Assembly (NCBI RefSeq): GCF_014698965.1
Contig: NZ_JACXAE010000046.1
Span: 62,001-126,000, forward strand
DNA length: 64,000 nt
Direction: 5' to 3'
DNA from: Iningainema tapete BLCC-T55
GTDB lineage: Bacteria; Cyanobacteriota; Cyanobacteriia; Cyanobacteriales; Nostocaceae
Positions 36,416-43,595 of this stretch are shown one piece after another (the stretch's first letter is position 1; each line of letters starts with the position of its first letter). The position numbers and the translations under genes are program-made. The notes beneath the pieces were generated by a model. That model was not told the DNA's origin, ran no database searches, and saw only the letters and a list, made by a program, of their open reading frames with translations.

Positions 36416-37333
36416 ATGACGATGGAGACACTCTCGCACGAGGCAGCAATTGGCAAATGTGAAGAACTGGCGGCATTGGTCGAGCAGTATACTGATAGCA
36501 AGGGAAACGGTGTTCATGGAACTGCGATCGCTCCGTTAGTCTTCGTGCGAGAATGTAATACTTCCATAGCAACGCATGATGTCAGCGAACCGCTGCTCGT
36601 CATTGTGGTACAGGGTAAAAAAGAAGTGTTGCTAAATGAAGAAATTTATCGGTACGGCATCGCTCAGTATCTAGTTGTATCGGTGGATTTGCCGCTGAAG
36701 GGATGTGTGATCGACGCAACCCCCGATCAACCTTATCTAGGATTTAAGCTCAAGCTAGATCCTGCCCAACTCTGTGAAATCATTGCGCAAACGAACCCAG
36801 GCATCAGTCAGAAAGAATCAGTGAGGGGCTGTTTCATCAGCGATGCCAAGCCATCGTTGATTGATTGCGCCATCCGGCTGACAAAGCTTTTAGAGACACC
36901 GCAGGATATCCCGTTTCTAGCACCGATGATCGTGCGTGAAATCTATTACCGTCTGCTGGTGGGTGAGCAAGGCGAAGCGGTTCGTCAGATTGCCACTTCT
37001 GGCAGCAATATGCAGCGCATCGCTGAAGCAATTAAACAGATCAAAGCAGATTTTACGAAGCCGTTGCGGATTGAAGATTTGGCAGAGCAAGCGAATATGT
37101 CTGCTTCATCGTTCCACCGCCACTTCAAGGCAGTCACCTCGATGAGTCCGCTGCAATATCAAAAACAATTGAGACTGTTGAGCGCGCGTCAAATAATGCT
37201 TGCTGAGAATGTTGATGCAACTCAGGCGGCTTATCAGGTTGGGTATGAGAGTACTTCGCAGTTCAGCCGCGAATATTCCCGCATGTTTGGTGCGCCGCCC
37301 ATCAGGGATATTGAACGGTTACGGGTAGCCTGA
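36416..37333 (+). CDS. AraC-family regulator (AraC_N type), likely controls the divergent oxidoreductases
   Basis: A 305-residue regulator with the AraC_N sensor domain (VVQGKKEVLLNEEIYRYGIA, YLVVSVDLPLKG) followed by the C-terminal AraC DNA-binding domain (IEDLAEQANMSASSFHRHFK and AAYQVGYESTSQFSREYSRMFG). The arrangement resembles YqhC, which activates aldehyde-reductase genes next to it in enterobacteria. Regulation of the adjacent aldo/keto reductase and SDR genes is therefore likely but inferred. Confidence 0.88.
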   Translation: MTMETLSHEAAIGKCEELAALVEQYTDSKGNGVHGTAIAPLVFVRECNTSIATHDVSEPLLVIVVQGKKEVLLNEEIYRYGIAQYLVVSVDLPLKGCVIDATPDQPYLGFKLKLDPAQLCEIIAQTNPGISQKESVRGCFISDAKPSLIDCAIRLTKLLETPQDIPFLAPMIVREIYYRLLVGEQGEAVRQIATSGSNMQRIAEAIKQIKADFTKPLRIEDLAEQANMSASSFHRHFKAVTSMSPLQYQKQLRLLSARQIMLAENVDATQAAYQVGYESTSQFSREYSRMFGAPPIRDIERLRVA

Positions 37334-37490
37334 AGATCGCCGCAGAAAACCACGAAACATGGTAACGCTGATGCGATAATGTTGCTCTAGATCTATTGTG
37401 CTAGCCAAAAAATGCGATCGCTACGTAATACGTAATATTAATAATGCGCTATCATTAGGGTATTGTCTGTCCATTCTAAGTTAAATCTTC

Positions 37491-37769
37491 ATGCAGTTTG
37501 AGTGGGACGAAGCGAAAAACCTCAAAAACATTCGTAAACATCGAATTGACTTCGCAGACGTTCCTGAAATGTTCAACAATCCAATGTTGATCGAACTGGA
37601 TGATCGGTTTGATTATGGTGAAGACCGTTTGGTTGGTATCGGGTTTCTCGGTAATGGCGTGGCGGTAGTCGTTTGGACAGAACGGGCAGAAAACGTGATT
37701 CGGATTATCTCGGCACGACGGGCAAATCGCTATGAACAGCAACGACTCGAAGAATACCTCTCGTACTGA
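37491..37769 (+). CDS. brnT: BrnT-family toxin
   Basis: A 92-residue BrnT-type ribonuclease toxin (RelE-like fold). It starts MQFEWDEAKNLKNIRKH, shared by the family, has FADVPEMFNNPMLI and ends in RIISARRANRYEQQRLEEYL. ATG 37491 is the start. The antitoxin gene begins inside its 3' end (overlap of 38 bases), the usual BrnTA order. Confidence 0.92.
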   Translation: MQFEWDEAKNLKNIRKHRIDFADVPEMFNNPMLIELDDRFDYGEDRLVGIGFLGNGVAVVVWTERAENVIRIISARRANRYEQQRLEEYLSY

Positions 37770-38001
37770 TTGGGCAGCATTGGAGGCAATGACAGATGAC
37801 GACATTGATTACTCCGACATTCCACCCTTGACGGATGAGTTTTTCCAGAATGCAACGCTCAGAGTTCCAGCCACGCAAGCTCAAAACATGATTCAGCTTG
37901 ATTCAGATGTAATGGCGTGGTTTCGCTCGCAAGGCAGAGATTACAAAGAGTTGATTCACTCGGTGCTGCGTTACCACATTGAGACAAATTCTCAAATCTA
38001 A
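37732..38001 (+). CDS. brnA: BrnA-family antitoxin
   Basis: An 89-residue BrnA antitoxin. SRTDWAALEAMTDDDIDYSDIPPL is the toxin-binding N-terminus, and DSDVMAWFRSQGRDYKELIHSVLR is a ribbon-helix-helix-like C-terminus for DNA binding and autoregulation. It overlaps brnT by 38 bases in another frame. The stop codon TAA lies directly at the start of a decayed copy of the glycosyltransferase 3' end. Confidence 0.92.
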   Translation: MNSNDSKNTSRTDWAALEAMTDDDIDYSDIPPLTDEFFQNATLRVPATQAQNMIQLDSDVMAWFRSQGRDYKELIHSVLRYHIETNSQI

Positions 38002-38090
38002 AATCTCCACATCAATAAATTTGATAGGGAACGCCTATGCGAGAATGTTGCTGTGAGTATATTTTACAAGTGGTTTGCCTATAAATAGTT
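38002..38090 (-). pseudogene. Decayed copy of the 3' end of the glycosyltransferase gene
   Basis: About 88 bases from 38002 closely match the same-orientation sequence near 41800-41885, which is the last 28 codons of the membrane glycosyltransferase at 41789-43477. On the minus strand it has an in-frame stop and many substitutions, so it is a remnant. The two copies are direct repeats bounding a 3.8-kb segment. Confidence 0.7.
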
Positions 38091-38288
38091 AACTCTTAAC
38101 AGGGAACAGAAAAAAATTGTGTAATTAATTCTGTCTTATTACTTAAAAATAGCGAATACATAATGTCAGCTCTTTTGTGTTACAGTGCATAGTAACTATA
38201 AGGATTTTTTTCAAATGGCATTGTAACCTAAAACTTTTAGAACCTCTTATGATATCATCAAGGCTTTAAAAGATAAGGCAAAAGAGTT

Positions 38289-38393
38289 ATACCAATTCTC
38301 TCTATCGAGGCAACAAATCTGATCCCCCCAACCCCCCTTAAGAAGGGGGGGCGTGAGAGAGTCTTGTGTAGCCAGATTTTGGAGAAACGGTAT
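38289..38393. repeat. Miniature inverted-repeat element (105 bp)
   Basis: Ends ATACCAATTCTC (38289) and GGAGAAACGGTAT (to 38393) are inverse, with the C-rich/G-rich palindrome CCCCCCAACCCCCC and GGGGGG in the middle and GTCTTGTGTAG near the right end. It is closely related to 28355-28457 and to the core in coaX. Confidence 0.85.
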
Positions 38394-38482
38394 TAAATAT
38401 ATCTAAATGAGATATATTTAAACATTCTAAAAAATAGAATTGAGAAATTAATCAAACTTAACAATATTAAAGAGGCTTAATT

Positions 38483-38848
38483 ATGAAAACAGAACACGAA
38501 CGCGAACAATTAATCAAAGCTATCAATGTACTACTACACAGCGCTTATGACAGTACTCTAGATGAGATTTATGCATTATTAAAGCGGATAGAAACGGAAG
38601 AGGACGAAAACGATTTAAGAGCCTATAATGCTGCTAAAAGTGATGTAGAAAATAATAGTCTTATCTCATGGGAAGACATTAAAAAGGAAATTGCTCTTGT
38701 TTCAATCCCACAATTGCCTTTTACCTTAACCATCAGCAATCTTGTTGAAACATATTTACAGCAACGGCAGCAGCAAGCACAAGAAGTTCGCAAAATGAAC
38801 TTTGAGTTCGGTAACAGTGTAAGTCATTGTTTTAGTCCTTATATATAG
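38483..38848 (+). CDS. Hypothetical protein with antitoxin-like N-terminal part
   Basis: A 121-residue protein. Residues 1-75 (DSTLDEIYALLKRIETEEDENDL followed by RAYNAAKSDVEN and LISWEDIKKEIALV) resemble small cyanobacterial antitoxins that end with ISWEDIK-type helices. The C-terminal 45 residues look unrelated and may be a fusion or chance extension. Shine-Dalgarno-like AAAGAGG lies upstream of ATG 38483. No toxin gene is adjacent. Function unknown. Confidence 0.55.
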   Translation: MKTEHEREQLIKAINVLLHSAYDSTLDEIYALLKRIETEEDENDLRAYNAAKSDVENNSLISWEDIKKEIALVSIPQLPFTLTISNLVETYLQQRQQQAQEVRKMNFEFGNSVSHCFSPYI

Positions 38849-38950
38849 TGTTTGCGGTTTGAGGTTTGCAGTTGGTGTGGTTGCTTGGCGGTGTTTTCTT
38901 GCGCTTCACTGCGGTTCGTCTTGCGCTCACATTTCTAATATAAGCTTTAC

Positions 38951-39039
38951 TACTCGATTATGCTAGTACTCGAATATCAATGTACTTAATGGAAGATGTA
39001 TAATTAGATAAATAACGCTGATACTCGTATAGTCGAGTA
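38951..39039. promoter_or_regulatory. Repeated TACTCG half-sites upstream of the XRE gene
   Basis: TACTCG occurs at 38951-38956, 38967-38972 and 39022-39027, and its inverse CGAGTA at 39034-39039. The last two form an inverted repeat around TATAGT. They lie 35-120 bases before the ATG of the XRE regulator, so they are a candidate operator set for it. Confidence 0.5.
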
Positions 39040-39073
39040 GTATGTTAGTATTTAATATGTCAACGTATTAGAT

Positions 39074-39289
39074 ATGAGTAAAATAATGTTTTGCAAATTA
39101 AAACAATATATGGACGCGCAAGGATTAAACATAGCTCAACTATCTAGAGAGATAGGTGTTACTGAAAATGCTATACGCGGATACGTTAAAAATTCATTTA
39201 GCCGTATTGACTGTCAAGTAGCTATTAAAATATGTGATTACTTTCAAGTAAATGTCGGTGAAATGTTTGTAATTAAGGAAAATGTGTAA
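39074..39289 (+). CDS. XRE-family helix-turn-helix protein
   Basis: A 71-residue protein that is almost entirely a Cro/CI-type helix-turn-helix: FCKLKQYMDAQGLNIAQL followed by SREIGVTENAIRGY with the recognition helix, then IKICDYFQVNVGEMFVI. Such short single-domain XRE proteins occur as phage-type repressors, toxin-antitoxin regulators or anti-restriction controllers. It stands 63 bases before the DUF6888/DUF6887 pair on the same strand. Autoregulation at the TACTCG sites upstream is inferred. Confidence 0.8.
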   Translation: MSKIMFCKLKQYMDAQGLNIAQLSREIGVTENAIRGYVKNSFSRIDCQVAIKICDYFQVNVGEMFVIKENV

Positions 39290-39352
39290 CTATGACTAAC
39301 GCAAACAACGGTAACAACAGTCAAGAAAATTAGCGCAATAATAAGGAGGTAA

Positions 39353-39535
39353 ATGAATCTAGTGCCAACAACAGAACAATTAAAAACTTTCTTTCGTATA
39401 TGTGTACAAGCTAGTAATCTACTGAGAAATATTGAGTTGACAAGATACGAGACACGCTCACAACGAATCGTTGTTTTAGTAGGTTCAGAAATTCAAGTCG
39501 AAATTTTGAGTAACGGAGAGGAGATAATTCAATGA
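39353..39535 (+). CDS. DUF6888-like small protein
   Basis: A 60-residue protein resembling DUF6888: VPTTEQLKTFFRICVQASNLLRNIELTRYET followed by RIVVLVGSEIQVEILSNGEEI. It has a strong Shine-Dalgarno (AATAAGGAGGTAA directly before ATG 39353). Its stop overlaps the start of the next gene (ATGA at 39532), as in other DUF6888/DUF6887 pairs of cyanobacteria. The pair has no known biochemical function; a toxin-antitoxin-like role is speculative. Confidence 0.7.
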   Translation: MNLVPTTEQLKTFFRICVQASNLLRNIELTRYETRSQRIVVLVGSEIQVEILSNGEEIIQ

Positions 39536-39735
39536 GTGACACTAACTATCAACAATTAACAGAAGTTGAACTGAGAAATTATGTTAAACAACATCCTGAA
39601 GATGAGGACGCATTTCAACACTACCTTAATATTATGCGAGCAAAACCGGGTAGGGTTGTTGTTAGCACGGCAGAACAATCGTTAGCAGAATTTCAAAAGA
39701 GAATACAAGCACATGAGTATAAAAATCAAGCGTGA
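39532..39735 (+). CDS. DUF6887-like small protein
   Basis: A 67-residue protein resembling DUF6887: MSDTNYQQLTEVELRNYVKQ and HPEDEDAFQHYLNIMRAKPG, then a helical tail SLAEFQKRIQAHEYK. It is translationally coupled to the preceding gene through an ATGA overlap. It ends 15 bases before a miniature element that starts at 39750. Confidence 0.7.
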   Translation: MSDTNYQQLTEVELRNYVKQHPEDEDAFQHYLNIMRAKPGRVVVSTAEQSLAEFQKRIQAHEYKNQA

Positions 39736-39749
39736 TGAACGTTAAGTGT

Positions 39750-39854
39750 TTACTGTTTCACAATAACTATGATACAAAACAGACGGTGTAGAGACGCGCT
39801 GTTTGAAGTGTCTCTACAGGATTGATCTGTATTGTGATTAACGTGAAATGGGAT
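39750..39854. repeat. Miniature inverted-repeat element, copy A (inverted relative to copy B)
   Basis: Starts with TTACTGTTTCACAATAACTA and ends with GTGATTAACGTGAAATGGGAT. The centre has a GTAGAGACG...CTCTACA palindrome (39787-39818). It is the reverse complement, with differences in the centre, of the element at 40758-40849. The dienelactone hydrolase gene stop (39854-39856) overlaps its right end. Confidence 0.8.
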
Positions 39855-40642
39855 TAAAGATGATTGTGAAAAAGTTCCAAAACCTGTTGCCATGCATCGA
39901 GTGTAGCTTCTTGATTAAAACTTGGATGCTGTACTAAAAAGGGGTATTTATCAATGAATAATCCACCAAAAAATCCATGTCCTGTGTCATATCGAAATAC
40001 ACGATGCTTGATTTGATGTTTCTGTAATTCTGCTTCGATTTTTTGGTTTTCTGACTGAGAAACTAATGCATCTTGCGTACCGAAAAAAGTATAGATAGTG
40101 CCTTTGATTTCCTTGGTTCGATTCAGTGTTGGTATTTCTTCTCCATAACTAGAAGTTGTAATTCCACCACCGTAGAACGAAGCTGTGGCTTTGATATCGG
40201 GTAAAGTTGCAGCCATATAAGCAACATGACCACCAAAACAAAAGCCAATGCAGCCAATAGAATCAGTTTTGACATTAGGTAAAGTTTTGAGATAGGAAAT
40301 GGTAGCTTGAATATCGCTAAATATTTCCCAATATTTGACTTGTTGATAGTACTGTAGTCCCAATTGATAGGCTTCTGGACTGTAGCCTATATCTGGTTCA
40401 CTAAATCCAAATTCAAAACCGGGAGCAATGCGTTGATACATCGCAGGTGCAATGGCGATATATCCTTGTTTAGCGATTAATTCGCTAATATCTCGAATAT
40501 TTTCATTCACACCAAAGATTTCGTGGAAAACGATAACTGCACCAAAGTTTTTCTCTTGTAATGGTTGCGCTAGGTAAGCATCAATTTGTAAATCTTGACT
40601 AGGTATTTTGACTCTTGTCGTATTAATTTCAATATTTGTCAT
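39854..40642 (-). CDS. Dienelactone hydrolase family protein (cytoplasmic)
   Basis: A 262-residue alpha/beta hydrolase with the dienelactone-hydrolase triad: Cys in GFCFGGHVAYMAAT, Asp in FFGTQDALVS and His in RYDTGHGFFGG. EIFGVNENIRDISELIAKQGYIAIAP is typical. It lacks the Tat signal of the paralogue at 19911-20741. It lies between two inverted miniature elements, and its TAA stop lies at the boundary of the left one. Substrate unknown. Confidence 0.9.
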   Translation of the reverse strand: MTNIEINTTRVKIPSQDLQIDAYLAQPLQEKNFGAVIVFHEIFGVNENIRDISELIAKQGYIAIAPAMYQRIAPGFEFGFSEPDIGYSPEAYQLGLQYYQQVKYWEIFSDIQATISYLKTLPNVKTDSIGCIGFCFGGHVAYMAATLPDIKATASFYGGGITTSSYGEEIPTLNRTKEIKGTIYTFFGTQDALVSQSENQKIEAELQKHQIKHRVFRYDTGHGFFGGLFIDKYPFLVQHPSFNQEATLDAWQQVLELFHNHL

Positions 40643-40757
40643 TTGTCTTTTCCTAGATTTTATCCCTGCTATTTTTCAACGCTGCTCGTATTTTAGAAAA
40701 TTTGCATTTTCAGACTCTAGAAAAAAATTGCGCTTTATTATTAAATTATTGCGATTA

Positions 40758-40849
40758 ATACCATTTCACGTTAATCACGATACTGTAGAGATGCGAAATT
40801 TCGCGTCTCTACACGTCTGTTTTGTATCATAGTTATTGTGAAACGGTAT
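40758..40849. repeat. Miniature inverted-repeat element, copy B
   Basis: Ends ATACCATTTCAC (40758) and GTGAAACGGTAT (to 40849) are inverse except for one position; the centre is the palindrome TGTAGAGATGCGAAATTTCG continuing to 40813. The right end carries the last four codons and stop of the AraC gene (minus strand, 40833-40847). Confidence 0.85.
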
Positions 40850-41744
40850 AACCTCGCGGGAATTGTCTTGGCGTGACACCAACAATTCTTTTAAAATACT
40901 GAGTCAGGTGACTTTGATCGCAAAACCCCACCGTGACAGCAATCTCAGCAATACTAAGTTCGCTATACTGCAATAAAAACTTTGCTTTCTCAATTCGACG
41001 CTGTAATATATATTGGTGGGGAGTTAAACCAATACTTTTCTTGAACAAACGTAAAAAATGGTAGGGGCTAATTTGAACAAGTGCAGCCAATTCTATTAGC
41101 TTTAAGTCTCGCTCAAGATGTTCGTTGATATATTCTTTTACTTGTTGCAATTTGAGAGATGACAATCCATCCTGGTAGCTATAAAGCTTTGGTTTTATAT
41201 TGCAATATTTTCGTAATAAGTGAATCGCTAATGTGGTTTTCAGGCTGTCAATTAGCAACCTACCACCGATTTGACTTGACTCTAACTCGTCTTTTAAGGT
41301 TGAAAAAACACCTTGTATGAGTAAGTCTTGTTCGGACATAAACTGAGGAATTAGTTTCAGGCGATCGCTATCTATCAAATCTTCACCAACTTGTTTTAAA
41401 AACACTGGTTCAATTGCTAAAATCGTAAACTCAGCTTCCGTATTCCAATTACAGCGATGAGAAATACCAGCAGGAATAATTGCAATGTCTCCCCGTTCTC
41501 GTCTTTCTTCAGAGCGAATTCCATCCAACCAACGTTCTCCCAACGATGAACCTAGAGAACCATAGGCGATAGTGTGCCATGTATGTTGATGTTCGGCTAC
41601 TTCAAACGCTGGTTGGTGGTGGTGTTCAAAATGAATATTGCTCCAACAACCAAAACTCGATAGGATAGGGAAATTCGGTACAAATGTTTTTGATGCATTT
41701 GCTTGAGTGTAATCGAGTTGGATATTTTGCTTTTGTGTCTTCAT
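40833..41744 (-). CDS. AraC-family transcriptional regulator
   Basis: A 303-residue regulator. A cupin-like N-terminus (FEVAEHQHTWHTIAYGSLGS, AIIPAGISHRCNW) is followed by a linker and the AraC DNA-binding domain with two helix-turn-helix motifs (LIELAALVQISPYHFLRLFK, IAEIAVTVGFCDQSHLTQYF). It is the complete relative of the truncated AraC gene at 22749-23390. The C-terminal residues YTVSQ and the stop are contributed by a miniature element. Neighbouring hydrolase (39854-40642) is on the same strand and could be its target (inference). Confidence 0.88.
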   Translation of the reverse strand: MKTQKQNIQLDYTQANASKTFVPNFPILSSFGCWSNIHFEHHHQPAFEVAEHQHTWHTIAYGSLGSSLGERWLDGIRSEERRERGDIAIIPAGISHRCNWNTEAEFTILAIEPVFLKQVGEDLIDSDRLKLIPQFMSEQDLLIQGVFSTLKDELESSQIGGRLLIDSLKTTLAIHLLRKYCNIKPKLYSYQDGLSSLKLQQVKEYINEHLERDLKLIELAALVQISPYHFLRLFKKSIGLTPHQYILQRRIEKAKFLLQYSELSIAEIAVTVGFCDQSHLTQYFKRIVGVTPRQFPRGYTVSQ

Positions 41745-41788
41745 GGTTCGAGTATTTAAGTACAGCTTTTCATAAATTCGTAGCGCAA

Positions 41789-43477
41789 CTACTTACCTTT
41801 AAAATCTTCACATCGATAAAGTTGATAAGGAATGCCTATGCGATAATATTGCTGTGTGTCTATATTGCAAGTGATTTGCCCAGAAACAACTACCTGCTGT
41901 GGGTAATCTCGGCGTCTTCTTCCAGGACCTACAACCCATAAATTTAGTTTAGATGTTTTTGGTGTAGGTAGTTGGGAAAGTTTTTGCCAAACAGAATCAA
42001 AATCTGGAGATTGCTTGAAAAAAGCAAAATTAGTAGTTGCCTTGGTTTCTCTAAGTGGTTCAAGTGCTAAGGCAAAACTTAACCCCAATGCTACATCTTG
42101 ATAATCTCTATACCCTACTACAAGCATTAATGGAGTAGTAGGCTCTAAGTTCATGTTTTGGGCGACTCGCTCTGGCTGAAATGGTTTTTGAAACACTAAG
42201 TTAGAAATGACGAAAATACTACTAAGAACACTAACAAGAACAAGAATTAAGAATGAATTTCTTCTTACACCATTATTCTGTCTTTGAAAAAAGCTTGCTG
42301 CTATGAGGGCGCAGAAACTGGGATAATAGACAAAGTTATAGCGGGGAACTGTGGTAATATCTTTTTTTGATAAATAGACAAGGGCAAAGAATTCTAATAA
42401 TACCCAACCAGAGAAACTCAAGAGAGTTAGTGTAGATAGATGAGTTGAAGGTGTACGCCACAATTGCTTTATCCCTTTGAAGACTTGCCACCCTAACCAC
42501 ACACTAAATAAAAGCATTAACAACCCAGATATCACTGTAATTGATAAGGGCTGATTTTCTACGGGGAGAGTAATTACCATCAGTATCCAGCCAATGAGAG
42601 TGTGATATAAGGGGGCGATGTAATTTGGTTTGTCTAACCAGTTAGTTTCCGAACGGTTAAAATGATTCAATACGATCGCCAACCAAGGAAGAAAACTGAG
42701 CGCAACTCCACTGACAGATAAAATCAGAGCAAGCCAAATTTTGCGCCCTCTACCCTCCAGCGAAGGCATGCTTCTTAGTCGTAGCCCCAACATTCTATGC
42801 TGAGTAGTAATCAATGTGGCAATTTGGGCAACAAAGGCAATGACAAAAAAGTAGTGGACATAAAGACCGATACTATTAATAATTGCCCAAAAAAGCCAAA
42901 CGGGAAATCTTACTGTCTGACGCTGTTCGATATCCCGTTGAATTTGTACCAGCCCCAACAACGCTAAACTAATCAGTAGCATTGGCAATGTGTAGTGTCG
43001 AGCTTCTTGGGAAAGGTAAACGGCAAAAGGCGAGACAGCCATTAAAATTGCTGCCATGATCCCAGCAGTTGGGGAGAAGGCAATCCGATTGACAAAGTAG
43101 ATGACGACGATCGCACCCACACCATATAATGCACTAAGCGATCGCATAGCCACTCCATTTTTTCCCAGACTCATCCACCCCAACCAACTGTGCATCCCGC
43201 AAAAAAAGAGCGGTGGATGTGTAGACTGATTCGCAATATTTTGGGCAATTTGAGCGCAACTGACTCCTGGTTTCCAAGTAAAAATCTCCGGCAACTGCGC
43301 TGCGGGAAACACCACATCCATTGGTAAATCAAGATAGTTTTTACCCAAGCTGAAGATGGCAGTAATCACCTCATCCATCCACAGAGGTTTTAAGTCCAAA
43401 TGCCACCAGCGTAGGATAGCACCAAGTGCGATCACCCCAGCTAAACCTGTATAATGTAGAGAAAATTTGCGTGACAT
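41789..43477 (-). CDS. Glycosyltransferase family 39/ArnT-like membrane protein
   Basis: A 562-residue integral membrane protein with about eleven hydrophobic segments. The first loop motif LKPLWMDEVIT, with acidic residues placed after the first membrane helix, and HPPLFFCGMHSWLGW resemble GT-C fold glycosyltransferases of the GT39/GT83 (PMT/ArnT) class that use polyprenyl-phosphate sugars. A soluble C-terminus (about 470-562) follows. No glycan-synthesis genes are adjacent. The 3' end is partly copied near 38002-38090. Confidence 0.8.
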   Translation of the reverse strand: MSRKFSLHYTGLAGVIALGAILRWWHLDLKPLWMDEVITAIFSLGKNYLDLPMDVVFPAAQLPEIFTWKPGVSCAQIAQNIANQSTHPPLFFCGMHSWLGWMSLGKNGVAMRSLSALYGVGAIVVIYFVNRIAFSPTAGIMAAILMAVSPFAVYLSQEARHYTLPMLLISLALLGLVQIQRDIEQRQTVRFPVWLFWAIINSIGLYVHYFFVIAFVAQIATLITTQHRMLGLRLRSMPSLEGRGRKIWLALILSVSGVALSFLPWLAIVLNHFNRSETNWLDKPNYIAPLYHTLIGWILMVITLPVENQPLSITVISGLLMLLFSVWLGWQVFKGIKQLWRTPSTHLSTLTLLSFSGWVLLEFFALVYLSKKDITTVPRYNFVYYPSFCALIAASFFQRQNNGVRRNSFLILVLVSVLSSIFVISNLVFQKPFQPERVAQNMNLEPTTPLMLVVGYRDYQDVALGLSFALALEPLRETKATTNFAFFKQSPDFDSVWQKLSQLPTPKTSKLNLWVVGPGRRRRDYPQQVVVSGQITCNIDTQQYYRIGIPYQLYRCEDFKGK

Positions 43478-43483
43478 AAATGT

Positions 43484-43555
43484 TAAAGGCTAATAGCTAA
43501 TGGCTAATAGCAGACACAATTGACAATTAGCGATTAGCAATTAGCAATTCCCATT
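43484..43555. repeat. Short tandem heptanucleotide repeats
   Basis: GCTAATA/GCTAATG and AATTAGC units repeat between the divergent glycosyltransferase and helicase genes. STRR-type sequence like those near 9818 and 14190; it can form an imperfect hairpin. Confidence 0.6.
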
Positions 43556-43595
43556 CTAAAATTATATATATTAAGACACCAATCATACATACCCA

